Assembly (NCBI GenBank): GCA_023014485.1
Contig: JAJOZX010000877.1
Span: forward strand, 62,001 to 126,000
Length of the DNA: 64,000 nt
Origin: Bathynomus jamesi
Taxonomy: Eukaryota; Arthropoda; Malacostraca; Isopoda; Cirolanidae
Direction: 5' to 3'
The notes beneath the pieces were generated by a model. That model was not told where the DNA came from. It did not search any database and saw nothing but the letters and a program-made list of their open reading frames with translations. This document shows positions 20,508 to 30,057 of the stretch, piece after piece (the first letter of the stretch is position 1; each line of letters starts with the position of its first letter). A program made the translations under genes and the position numbers.

Positions 20508-21801
20508 TCAGGATATTCGAGATGCCAAGACACTGCGCTTGAAAAGATGGGATGGGAGGTCACAGACAGGGGCAAAGATGGATTGAGGAAGATTGTTCTG
20601 GAGTTGACTGGTTGAGTAGATGAAAGATTGAAAGTACCAATTAGAGAGTTCAGTTAGAGAGTTCAGAAGAGCAGTGTCTGTTATAATAGCGGTAGTAAAG
20701 AGAAAGAGAGGGAAAAGAGCGAAAAGAGAGGGATTGAAGACAGTGAGTAAGAGGCGGGGAATTGATGAGACGAAAAGCTTTTGATTCCACCCGGTCAAGT
20801 AGGGCTGTGTAGGTTGAGCCATCCCATATATAAGAAGCATACTCATACAGAGGCGGACAAGACCTTTGTACAGAGACAGCAAGTGAGCGGGGATGAAGAA
20901 ACTGCGGAGGCGGTACAGCACACCTAACATCTTAGAAGCTGCTTTTGAAAGAGAGTATATGTCATTTAAAGTTAAACTAAGGTTTTTTTTCAATAGTAGT
21001 AGGAATAGAATATGGAATGTACGAGATAGGACAGGAAATAGATATAAGATTGCGGTCGGAGGAGCCCAACAGAGAGAAAAGTTTCACAGAGTAAGAAGAA
21101 GGATGAGAGGGAAGAAATAAATCCAGAATTTTGGGCCTATCTCCAAGATGATCGGGGATGCGAGTAGGGTGCTGTACAAAAGAAGAAAAGTTGTAAGCTA
21201 GTTCACCACGGAATTAGTGAAATGGGAGGAAAGCCAAAGGTGGTGGTGAACACTGAAAGCGGGATAGAATGTATTCCACATTGGAAGTGAGGTAGTCAAA
21301 GAATTTTGTATAGTCAGTAGAATTAGGAGAAAGGTAGACAGCACTGATGTATTTAGTTTGAGATTGGCATGTAAGCCGTAGCCAGAGGGTATAGAATTCG
21401 GAAGTTTCGAGTTCGGGAATACGAGAACAACTTAGGCCATATACATATACGCGACATCCACATTTGGAGTGAAATTGACTATAGCGAAAGTAAGAGGGTA
21501 CAGAAGAGGGGTTGCTGTCAGTGTTCCCAGACACCTGAGTTTCATTGAGGAAAAGAAGATGAAGTTTAGAGGAGGAGAGGTGGTGTTCAACAGATTGAAA
21601 ATTTGAGTAAAGTCCACGAATGTTGCAGAAATTAATGAAAAGTGAATCAGGCAGAGTCCCAGAACATCTCGAATGGGCGGTAGCAGATCCAGTCCATCTA
21701 CCCGGGTCTGCGTTCCCAGTATCAGCAGCGGGGGTGCCAGAAGTGGGAACATTTATGGCCCCCTCCCCAGGGGACTCTGAGGCTCTTGAAGTTGATGCCA
21801 T
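20508..21801 (-). pseudogene. Jockey-like LINE ORF2 with internal deletion (endonuclease joined to RT C-terminus)
   Basis: From 21801 the frame gives an apurinic-type endonuclease: LFINFCNIRGLYSNFQSVE, LLFLNETQVSG, YVYGLSCSR, LWLRLTCQS and AVYLSPNSTDYTKFFDYL. It stops near 21214 where the GDFN motif should follow. After a gap, 20993-20508 carries the region past the RT domain (SKAASKMLGVLYRLRSFF, LYKGLVRLCM and frameshifted relatives of RLWNSLP). The whole RT catalytic core is gone. The wording strongly resembles jockey-like LINEs I recall from decapod crustaceans. Confidence 0.8.
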
Positions 21802-21965
21802 TTCTTTTCAAATTTTGAAAAGATTGTGTAGTGTGTAAGATGCATGTGGTGGTCCACAGAATGGGGTAAAAAATCGAAGTTCAAGTTTCTTTCCTCCCAG
21901 GCTATAATCTGGTTCCTGTTAGCTAAAAAATATTTCATGTAAAATTTAAGGCAAATCGAATAACT

Positions 21966-24560
21966 TTTAGGGGTGGCTCAAAGCTGTTTTTTTATACCAT
22001 TATGCCCGTTATTAATATAGTGAATAATTAAAAGAAACATTATTTACAGATACATTAACTAATGATTATTTTTCTTTCAGATAGATTTATTAAATTTACA
22101 GGTTTTGCAATGTCAAATAAACGTACATTTTACTTAATGAAAAAGTCAGAGGAAACAATCACTGGAGCCAAGCTGCCTTCCCGTGGCCAGGTCCTCCGCA
22201 TGTTCATCCACCATCATCAAGTCTTGAAGAAGGAGATCAAACCTAGTTCAGAAGCTGTTTTTGAAGAATTGCGTCTCTTCTGGGAGAGAGCCTGAATCCC
22301 TAATCAAAGGAAAGACCACATTCTTCACAAAATTCAGGCTCTACACTTGGAGTGGAAAACGATTAAGAAGAATGCTGGGAGGAAAAGCAACTCTCAGTTA
22401 GAAAAAGAGAAAACCTTTCAGGAAGAAATGGAGAACCTATTTGATGTCGCCCATGCTGATGCCTTTACCTTAATCAAAAATGAAGAAGACCGGCAGTTCT
22501 TGATCCAACAAAGGAAAGCGGGACGAGTGGGATCAATGGTCTCTGCAGATATGGTGACTGACAAGGCAGAAAAGAGAGCTGCTGAGAAGCAAATGAAATT
22601 GGTAAATAGGAAGCGGAAAGCTGAAGAAGAAAAATATGCTGCTTCACAGGAAGTTATGCTAGATCAGGGAATTTCTTCTTCTGAGTCTTTATGTGAGTCA
22701 GAAAGAGAAGATGAAGATTACCTTATTAATCCCCCATCTACCAGCGGACCAACTCCACCAAAGAAAAAGGCAGCAAAGAATATCATATCTCCTGAATTGG
22801 CTGCTGCTCTGGACAGGACTGGCATCAGTGACAGGAGGGCCACCTTTGTATTAGCTGAAACTGCATCTAGCCTTGGTCAAGATCTTTCAGAGGTGAACAT
22901 CTCTCGTTCTTCAATCAAAAGGCACCAAGAGAGGCATCGAAGGCAAATAACCCATGCCATTAAAGCTAGCTTTAGTCCAAGTATTTCGATTGTCCACTGG
23001 GATGGGAAGTTGATCCCTAATCTACTTGCCAAGAATGAAAAGGTAGACAGACTCCCAGTCCTTGTCTCTTCAGTTGAATCAGGTGATTCAAAACTGCTTG
23101 GTGTTCCCAAACTACCAAGTGGAACAGGGGAAGCTCAATCAGCTGCAGTGTATAATCTTCTTTCCGAATGGAACATAGATAAGTCAATAATCGGAATGTT
23201 ATCAGATACTACAGCATCAAATACAGGAACAAACAGGGGAGCATGCGTTCTTCTGGAACAGAAACTTGGTCGACCACTCTTCTATTTTGCCTGTAGGCAT
23301 CATTGCACGGAAGTCATGTATGGAGGAGTGTTTGAAGCAGTCCATGGTTCATCTTCTGCCCCTGAGCCACTTTTGTTCAAAAGGTTCCAATCTATGTGGG
23401 ACTACATTGATTTAAAAACCTTCTCTACATCACAGGATGATGATGAGATGAAGGAGCAAGTTGATCCTTTCAGAAATGAAATAATTGCCTTTGCCAAAGA
23501 ACATCTGGCCACTGGAAATTTTCGAGATGACTATAAAGAGTTTTTGGAACTTTCTTTGATCTTTCTTGGTGAAAAAATTGAAAGTTACACATTCAAACGT
23601 CCTGCTGGCACGCACTATGCAAGGTGGATGGCTAAAGTTATGTATGCCATCAAAATGTGGCTTTTTTTAAATCAAATCACCCTGACTCCTCGAGAGAAGA
23701 AGGACCTGAAAACCCTTACCCTTTTTGGAGTCCTAATCTACTTAAAAAGCTGGATCACTGCTCCTATTCCATCACAAGCTCCAAAGAATGATCTGGATCT
23801 TATCCAAAAGTTAAAGGACTATCATGACCAGAAAGTGGCCAAAGCAGCTCTCAAGAAATTTGAAAACCACCTATGGTACTTATCAGAAGAGCTGGTGGCC
23901 CTTGCTCTCTTCGATCAAACTGTTGCACCAGACACCAAGGGAATCATGGTCCAGTGTATGAGGGAAAAGGAGGGGTCATTAGACTTCTCAAAGAGAAGAA
24001 GACTCAAGGAATGCAAAGCAACACTGAAATTAGAAACTCTTGCCACAAAGAACTCATTAAAGCTTCTTAAGGCCCTACCGATCAATATTAGTTTTCTTGA
24101 TGATGACCCCAGCACCTGGGAGGAGAATGAAAACTTCCAAGAAGCTAAAAGAATCATAGGAAACATCAAAGTAGTTAATGATCATGCTGAAAGGGCAGTA
24201 GCTCTCATTCAGACCTTCAGCGGAACTCTGACGAAAGGAGAAGATCAACTCCAGTTTCTCTTAAGTGTGGTGGATGAGCACCGAAAGAGGTTTCCTGATT
24301 CTAATAAGTCCACAATCTTAGCTGGGCAACAATGAGTGGCCTGGTCAGCCATGATACCCCCGCCAACAAGCGGATAATACCCATATATATGGGGGGGACC
24401 CAGAAGCCATGAATGTGGACTACTGGGGGTAGTTGAGCCACCTCTAAATATTAACTGATTGAACCCAAATTTTGGTCAGAGAAGTTGTTTGGGAAAAGGA
24501 ACCTAATGAAACCCTGGGAGGAAGAATTTAAAATACTTCCATTTTGTGGACCACCCTAAA
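21966..24560 (+). mobile_element. TTAGGG-type DNA transposon, copy B
   Basis: Left end TTTAGGGGTGGCTC at 21966 and right end, in reverse, TTTAGGGTGGTCC ending at 24560, are imperfect inverted repeats. Unlike copies A and C it is not inside a TA microsatellite, and no target duplication is obvious, which leaves the TSD unresolved. The 3' region keeps the GTGGGGGGGACC-like and CCTCTAAATATTAACTGATT motifs of copy A. Confidence 0.8.
22110..24335 (+). pseudogene. Transposase of the TTAGGG family, copy B, single in-frame TGA
   Basis: One frame of 742 codons from ATG 22110 to TGA 24333-24335, interrupted only by TGA at 22293-22295 where copy C has Arg (KARIPT), a likely CGA-to-TGA change. Motifs in order are AKLPSRGQVLRMF, MENLFDVAHADAFTLI, a charged spacer (KKKAAKN), IVHWDGKLIPN, LSDTTASNTGTNRGAC, YFACRHHCTEVMYG, HYARWMAKVMYAIK, HLWYLSEELVALALFD and NDHAERAVALI. 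The layout equals copy A. An acceptor-like CTTTCAG occurs at 22074-22080 and another CAG at 22100, suggesting a 5' intron. The nearly intact frame argues for recent activity. Confidence 0.85.
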
Positions 24561-24759
24561 TTGTACAGTATATGTAGTGAAGAATAGAGAGAGAAATGTA
24601 TGTTTGAGAGCATGCTGGACTACTCACAGGCTAGCGAAGACACGGAAAAAGATCAGCTAAGGAGGACAGTGACAGGAGAGATTTGAGTTCCAGCACTCCC
24701 TATCTTCTGTCTGACGTTCCCCCGGAGCACTTACCTGGTCGAATGGTGTCTACAATAAT

Positions 24760-24834
24760 ATAATTGAAAAATAAATATTCCTATGATTCCGGATGTGTTT
24801 GAAAAGTCCTGAACCATAGGAATATTTATTTTTC

Positions 24835-24840
<6 letters not shown>
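24760..24840. repeat. Perfect 26-bp-arm hairpin
   Basis: ATAATTGAAAAATAAATATT and the following CCTATG are repeated in reverse at 24815-24840, with a 29-base loop containing GGATGTGTTTGAAAAGTCC. The loop and the downstream CAGGGTGTTTCAAAAGTC end (24916-24935, reverse) resemble a mariner terminus, so this is probably a rearranged MITE around a (TA)n(TG)n array. Confidence 0.65.
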
Positions 24841-24889
<49 letters not shown>

Positions 24890-24890
24890 A
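24841..24890. repeat. (TA)n(TG)n microsatellite
   Basis: TA array passing into TG repeats. Confidence 0.9.
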
Positions 24891-24967
24891 ACATTAAAAA
24901 TATTTCCTGTGATTCCAGACTTTTGAAACACCCTGTATATATAGCAAATTACGAAATCAAAGTAATT

Positions 24968-25110
24968 CTCCGAGAAAATTTCGCAACGTAGATTCTAGTT
25001 GAAGTTGAGGGAGTGGAAAACAACATGTACTTTGCCAAATATGATTTACATCTAACAATACAAAAAAAAAAAATTCCAGAATAAACTGAGATCAAAAGAA
25101 ATCAGTTTTT
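24968..25110. repeat. Dispersed repeat copy 1 (~140 bp)
   Basis: It shares blocks such as GTAGATTCTAGTT, GTTGAGGGAGTG and GATTTACATCTAA with 28689-28830 at roughly 80 percent by eye. I see no coding sequence or terminal repeat, and the family is unknown to me. Confidence 0.6.
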
Positions 25111-25484
25111 GTGACTAACATAGAAAGAGAGACCACGATTTCTCTCCCTCGATAGTACACTTAAAGTTTTCTTGATCTTTGCGAGTTTTTAATCTAAACA
25201 TAAGTAAAAGTGCCAAAGTGTTTACCTATCGGTAGATAGGTACATACATCCACAGGTCTGTTCAAATAAGTGAGAAACACTCTTCAAATACACATTTGAA
25301 CACATTTGAACACGTTTGAATTTGAATTTTCCATATAGAGGTTTACAAATACTAACCGGGCCTTCGATGTTATTCCGATGTCCGCCATTGAAGGCCCGGT
25401 TAGGTCACCTGTATGCCCTTGACAATTGGTTAGGTTAAGTCGTGTTATTTTCATTAAAACTAACGAAAATAACGCAACTTACAT

Positions 25485-25651
25485 GATCATTTGCCCGGTT
25501 AGATCAACTGTATGCCCGGTTAGGTCAACTCTATGCCCTTGACAATTGGTTAGGTTAAGTCGTGTTATTTTCGTTAAAACTAACGAAAATAACACAACTT
25601 AACCTAACCAATTGTCAAGGGCATACAGTTGACCTAACCGGGCAAATGATC
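25485..25651. repeat. Long palindrome with CCCGGTTAGGTCAACT motifs
   Basis: The sequence folds about a centre near 25578 (TTCGTTAAAACTAACGAAA) with arms of some 70-80 bases; TGACAATTGGTTAGGTTAAG and its reverse are visible. A half-copy of the same unit precedes it at 25388-25480. The core CAACTTAACCTAACCAAT also occurs inside the MITE at 34.9 kb. Confidence 0.8.
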
Positions 25652-25733
25652 TTGTACGAAATGACCAAGGTGGAATTTCAGCCATTTCGCATAATGGCTG
25701 AAGATTTTAGTCATTTCGCGAAATGACCAATTG

Positions 25734-26205
25734 AAACAGCCATTTCGCGAAATGACTAAAAGTTTCATCCATTACGCGAAATGGCTAGTTACACACTTTG
25801 ACTGTAACATATATATATATATATATGATACACACAGACCGTGCATGGAACAAGGAACTCTTCTAGGAAAATTAAATCCACTATAGTCCGAATAAGTAAT
25901 GGTAACTGACAAATACTATAGTTTGTTTTTTTTCATGATGCTCGCCCGACGTGGGCAACGGGTCACTTATAAACAGCCATTTCGCGAAATGACTAAAAGT
26001 TTCAGCCATTACGCGAAATGGCTGGTTACACACTTTGACTGTAATATATATATATATGATACACACAGACCGTGCATGGAACAAGGAACTCTTCTAGGAA
26101 AATTAAATCCACTATAGTCCGAATAAGTAATGGTAACTGACAAATACTATAGTTTGTTCTTTTTCATGATGCTCGCCCAACGTGGGCAACGGGTCACTCA
26201 TAAAA
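25734..26205. repeat. 237-bp tandem duplication with TCATTTCGCGAAATGA palindromes
   Basis: AAACAGCCATTTCGCGAAAT begins at 25734 and again at 25971. Both units then carry TGACTAAAAGTTTCA, CATTACGCGAAATGGCT, a (TA)n of different length and GATACACACAGACCGTGC. Further single copies of the CATTTCGCGAAATG palindrome lie just upstream (25680-25725). Confidence 0.85.
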
Positions 26206-26235
26206 AACCTCAGGGAACCATTCTGAGTTCATTCC

Positions 26236-27452
26236 CAGGGTGTTTATAAAGTCCCTATCTATTTCAGTGAAAGCGTAGCAAAAAAGGGTACAATTCAATA
26301 ACAATATAATAGAAGGCATACATTTAATGAATACTTAAGTATATGGTTCTGCATGAGCACCATCAGTATCTCTACAGAGTTCGAATCTGTCAGTAGCATT
26401 GCGGAACACATTTTGGAGCATGACAGGAATTATTTTTGTAACTGCTGTTACGATAGGAGCACTTAAATCTTACAGATCTGTAACCCTCGTTTGATAGACG
26501 TTTGATTTGATAAAGTCCCATGCAAAGAAATCCAAGGGCGTTAGGTCAGGAGATCGAGCCGCCCAGGGCCTGTTGCCTCCACTCCACGTCCATCCACCAA
26601 TTTGGAAATCGTTCATTTAGGTACTCCCGAACAATGTTTGCTTAATGACAAGGTACCCCATCTTGTTGAAAGACGAGGGTGTTTAAAATGCCATCTGAAT
26701 GAAGCTGGGGTTCCAGGAATTGCTGAAGCATGTCCAGATAAATAAGCCCTGTAACTGTAGCTTCAGCAAAGAAAAAGGGCTCATAAATCTTAGATTTGGT
26801 CATACCCAACCAGACAGTAACTTTAGGAGAATCTCATTCCCATTGATAGAAGTCAACTGGCTTTTCATTAGCCAATATGCGGCAGTTATGGCGATTAACC
26901 TTTCCACACGTGTGGAAAGTTGCTTCATCACCGAAGAGAATGTGGTCCATTAAATTTTCATTCTGAATGTGTTCAACAAGATCGGCACACATTGCACTTC
27001 GCTTTGGATAATCCTCTTCATGTAAGTCATGAAGCACCTGAATGTGATAACTTCTCTTCTTCAACGTCGATTTCAAAATTTTGTGGACAGTTGATTTGGG
27101 TATCCCGAGTCTACGTAATGTGGTGCGAATTGACATGCTTGGATGTTCATCGATAACATTACGTACCGCATTCACAGCATGCTCGGAGACACTTGGACGT
27201 CCAGATCTTGACTCATCATGAACAGATCCCGTTCTTTTAAATTTATTAAGCAAATCACGAATTGTCTTGTCTGTAGAACCTGGCTTGTGAAATGTTCTTT
27301 CAAACCTCTCTCTAATTTCTTCGCATTTCTTTCCTTTAATCCGAAGTGTCACCACCATCACCCGTTCTTGTACATTCATTTTTATAGGGTTCTGCAACAA
27401 AAATAAATGAAAACCGTTAATTCAACGAAATAGGGACTTTATAAACACCCTG
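26236..27452 (-). mobile_element. mariner-like element, DD41D type, nearly full length
   Basis: Ends CAGGGTGTTTATAAAGTCCC (left, 26236) and the reverse CAGGGTGTTTATAAAGTCCC (right, ending 27452) are identical over at least 20 bp. The length is 1.2 kb. TA follows on the right; the left flank is CC, so the duplication is not intact. Confidence 0.85.
26340..27400 (-). pseudogene. DD41D mariner transposase
   Basis: A 188-codon open block (27400-26834; the conserved start is MNVQERVMVV at 27379) holds two helix-turn-helix motifs (ERTFHKPGSTDKTIRDLLNKF and SIRTTLRRLGIPKSTVHKIL) and the first catalytic Asp in ILFGDEATFHTCGKVNRHN. The block ends at TGA in place of the codon after NEKPVDFYQWE. The same frame continues with KVTVWLGMTKSKIYEPFFF and VFQQDGVPCH (second Asp), a stop, and NIVREYLNERFPNWW. 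The third acidic motif is degraded. One early stop and later frame damage inactivate it. Confidence 0.8.
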
Positions 27453-27569
27453 TATATACTGCACACACACACACACACTGATTAATAAGAAAAATAGGGT
27501 TTCTTAATCATATTTTGAAAATAAAAAATAATATACTTCTATAAGTGATGTATGTTCTGAGAAAAGTTT

Positions 27570-28290
27570 AAATAATATATATGAATTCCTCAGCGCAGTT
27601 GCATGGTCATACGCAGTTTGTGCAAATGACTTAAATTATATGTTGTCTGACCTCGATGTCTTAAATGTGTCCGCTGATAATACTATAATGATGAAAATCT
27701 CTCTAAATTCGGAGTTACTTCTGTAGTATACACGAATGAAATGACTTTTGTTCTTTCAGGCCAGCGTAAATTTAACAAATTAGCTTTAAATCTGGAGAAA
27801 AATAAATTTATACTATTAATTTTATTCCTACTGATTTCTCGCTGAGAATTGGATGGTGACCTTAGTTGCAATTTCGTGTTATTGCTGATACTGATTTGAA
27901 ATATTATGATCACACCAATTGTCTTATGGTTAGTTGATCTAGTACAGCGCATGACTTATTGAATCAGAGATTATTTTGCAATAAAGCTCTAAAAATAATT
28001 CTACAATTCATTGATATTATATCTGATGGAATTTTTATGTGGGGAGTATTTTTTTTAACTCATAAGTTTAACAAACTCGAATTGTAAGGAAATTATATGA
28101 ATGAATTTGAGTCTTTCAACTAACTCGAAAGTCATACGAATAACTTTTTGCAAACTTAGTGAAATTCTGAAGATATATGACAAGTTTTCTATCGTTGGTT
28201 TCATGTATAAGACGAAATACTGTTTTTTTATTTCCCAACCATGTTTAATTACCTCAGTTATGACGATTACGTCTACGGATGCTAGATCTC
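27570..28290 (+). pseudogene. Very old LINE reverse-transcriptase relic
   Basis: Across shifting frames one can read NVSADNTIMMKI (a decayed ADDTT catalytic box), KFNKLALNLEKNKFIL (the usual KLSLNLEKTKFI block) and SEILKIYDKFSI with FMYKTK (C-terminal region). Stops and frameshifts are frequent. The clade cannot be named. The evidence is a chain of weak matches in correct order. Confidence 0.45.
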
Positions 28291-28479
28291 AAAATGAATG
28301 CGTTGTTGTATTTTCGAGAGTTAATATTACCAAGCAAAATTTTATAGGTACAGTATTAAATAACAACATTTAAGAACCTCCTTATTTTATCACATAGGAA
28401 ACGCATCTTCAATTAAAAAATGCAAAATGTAATCTACATATTCATTCAATTTTAAATGGGTATTTAATTTGTTCCCTAT

Positions 28480-28602
28480 TGTACATACATACATACATAC
28501 ATACATACATACATACATACATTGTACATACATACATTCTGTACATACATTGTACATACATACATACATACTCTACATACTTGTACATACATACATACTG
28601 TA
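28480..28602. repeat. (ACAT)n tetranucleotide array
   Basis: Repeated ACAT/TACA units interrupted by TTGTACAT and CTGTACAT variants. Confidence 0.9.
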
Positions 28603-28688
28603 TATATAAATTAAGCAAATTAATTTATATTTTTTCATTTTCTTGTACAAATTTAATTCTACGCACGCAACACCTTTTACATCAAAAT

Positions 28689-28830
28689 AATTCTCTGAAA
28701 AAAAATTCACACTGTAGATTCTAGTTAAAGTTGAGGGAGTGTCATTGAAAAGCAAAGAGTACTTTACCAAACACGATTTACATCTAAAATACCAAAAATA
28801 TCAGAATAAATTGAGAGCAAATGAAAACAT
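28689..28830. repeat. Dispersed repeat copy 2 (~140 bp)
   Basis: Second copy of the repeat at 24968-25110 in the same orientation (GTAGATTCTAGTTAAAGTTG, GATTTACATCTAA). Confidence 0.6.
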
Positions 28831-29059
28831 TTTTTGTTAATAAAATTAAATGAGATACATTTGATACATTTAAATTTTTCTTAATTTCTCAATAATGGGC
28901 AGTATTGGTGCAGAAATGTCGAGGGGTTAATTGGAGGGTGGGAAAGAAGGTAGGAGGAAGTGAGGGGAGTGCCAGACTACTAGTGCCAAAGGGGATGGGG
29001 TGCCAAAAGTAGAAATTGAATACAGACTAACCTAACCCAAACGTAAATTTAAAAATTGT

Positions 29060-29120
29060 GTATATGTGTATATATATATATATATAATATATATATATAT
29101 ATATAATATATATATATATA
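29060..29120. repeat. (TA)n microsatellite
   Basis: TA array with two AATA interruptions, immediately before the TTAGGGCGG terminus. Confidence 0.9.
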
Positions 29121-29553
29121 TTAGGGCGGAGTGAAACCAGACAAAAGTTTTCTTTCCCTTTAAGGACAAGGAAACAAAGAAAATTGAAAAAATATTCTAG
29201 AGTAACTTGAACTGCCCCATTTTTGCCAAAATATGAAATTGGTGTCGTAACTCGGTTTACGGTGGTTTATAACTGATTCTTGGCTATGTTGTGAGGGAAA
29301 CAAATAAATATAACTCACACAAAACTTAAAAATATATCTTCTGCAAATAATTTTCAGGTTCTTTAGTGAATTTCTATTTACTTTTTTTTTTCTGGGTTAA
29401 TGATATTCTGGAATTTAATGTTTTGTTGCAAGGAATATAAAACAAGGGAAGAAAAATAACCATTTTTTAAAATTTGTTTTATTAAATACATATAGCGTAT
29501 AGAAACATATAGCAAATGAGTACACAAATGGTAACTGCAAAAAACAACCTTAA

Positions 29554-30054
29554 CTATTCGAATAAAGAAGACAAACTTTTAGCAAAATCCTCTTTGGTTT
29601 CTACGTCTGGCATCAGACTACGTGAAATCATTCTAGCTCTGATAAAACCATCTCGTGCTTCAAACTCAAATATCGAACTTGAAGAGTCCGTCACTAATTT
29701 AATACAATGCTCTACATTCTGGGTATGATTGAGATAATTTGGAATGTTCAATGCGTTTTCTTTGATAACTAAAATTTCTGTTTTTGTTAGCTTCATTGTA
29801 AGAGGTGGCTCACTTAGTTTAGTATCATTCCAGTTAATTATTTCATCCATGTCCTTTGCATAAAAATTAAGATTGGGAACCTTGAAATCTCTCAATTCTA
29901 AATTTTAACCAATCTCATTTCGCATGTCCATGATTTTGGTAACAGCTTTTTCATGCTTTTCTCTAGCTGAGTCACACAACATTGCCAGAAGAATATTTTC
30001 TGGGTGAGCAAATTATGCATTTCGGGATATATACTTCTTAACAATTTCTACTGA
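29554..30054 (-). pseudogene. Transposase, C-terminal segment (Cys-type branch of TTAGGG family)
   Basis: After the insertion site the frame reads SVEIVKKYISRNA, AHPENILLAMLCD-like sequence, then an open block MRDFKVPNLNF, SEPPLTMKLT, LNHTQNVEHCIKLV and EARDGFIRARMISRSLMP. Each motif aligns with the sister copy (IDKVIQRNA, FEPPLT, HTHGVERIIKVV, QRDGYIRSRIESRKL). A few stops occur before the open block. The stop at 29554 is the natural end. Confidence 0.75.
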
Positions 30055-30057
30055 TTA

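Noticed and set aside
28479..28724. 81-codon frame rich in Tyr, Ile, His and Thr
   Set aside because: It is a translated ACAT tetranucleotide array.
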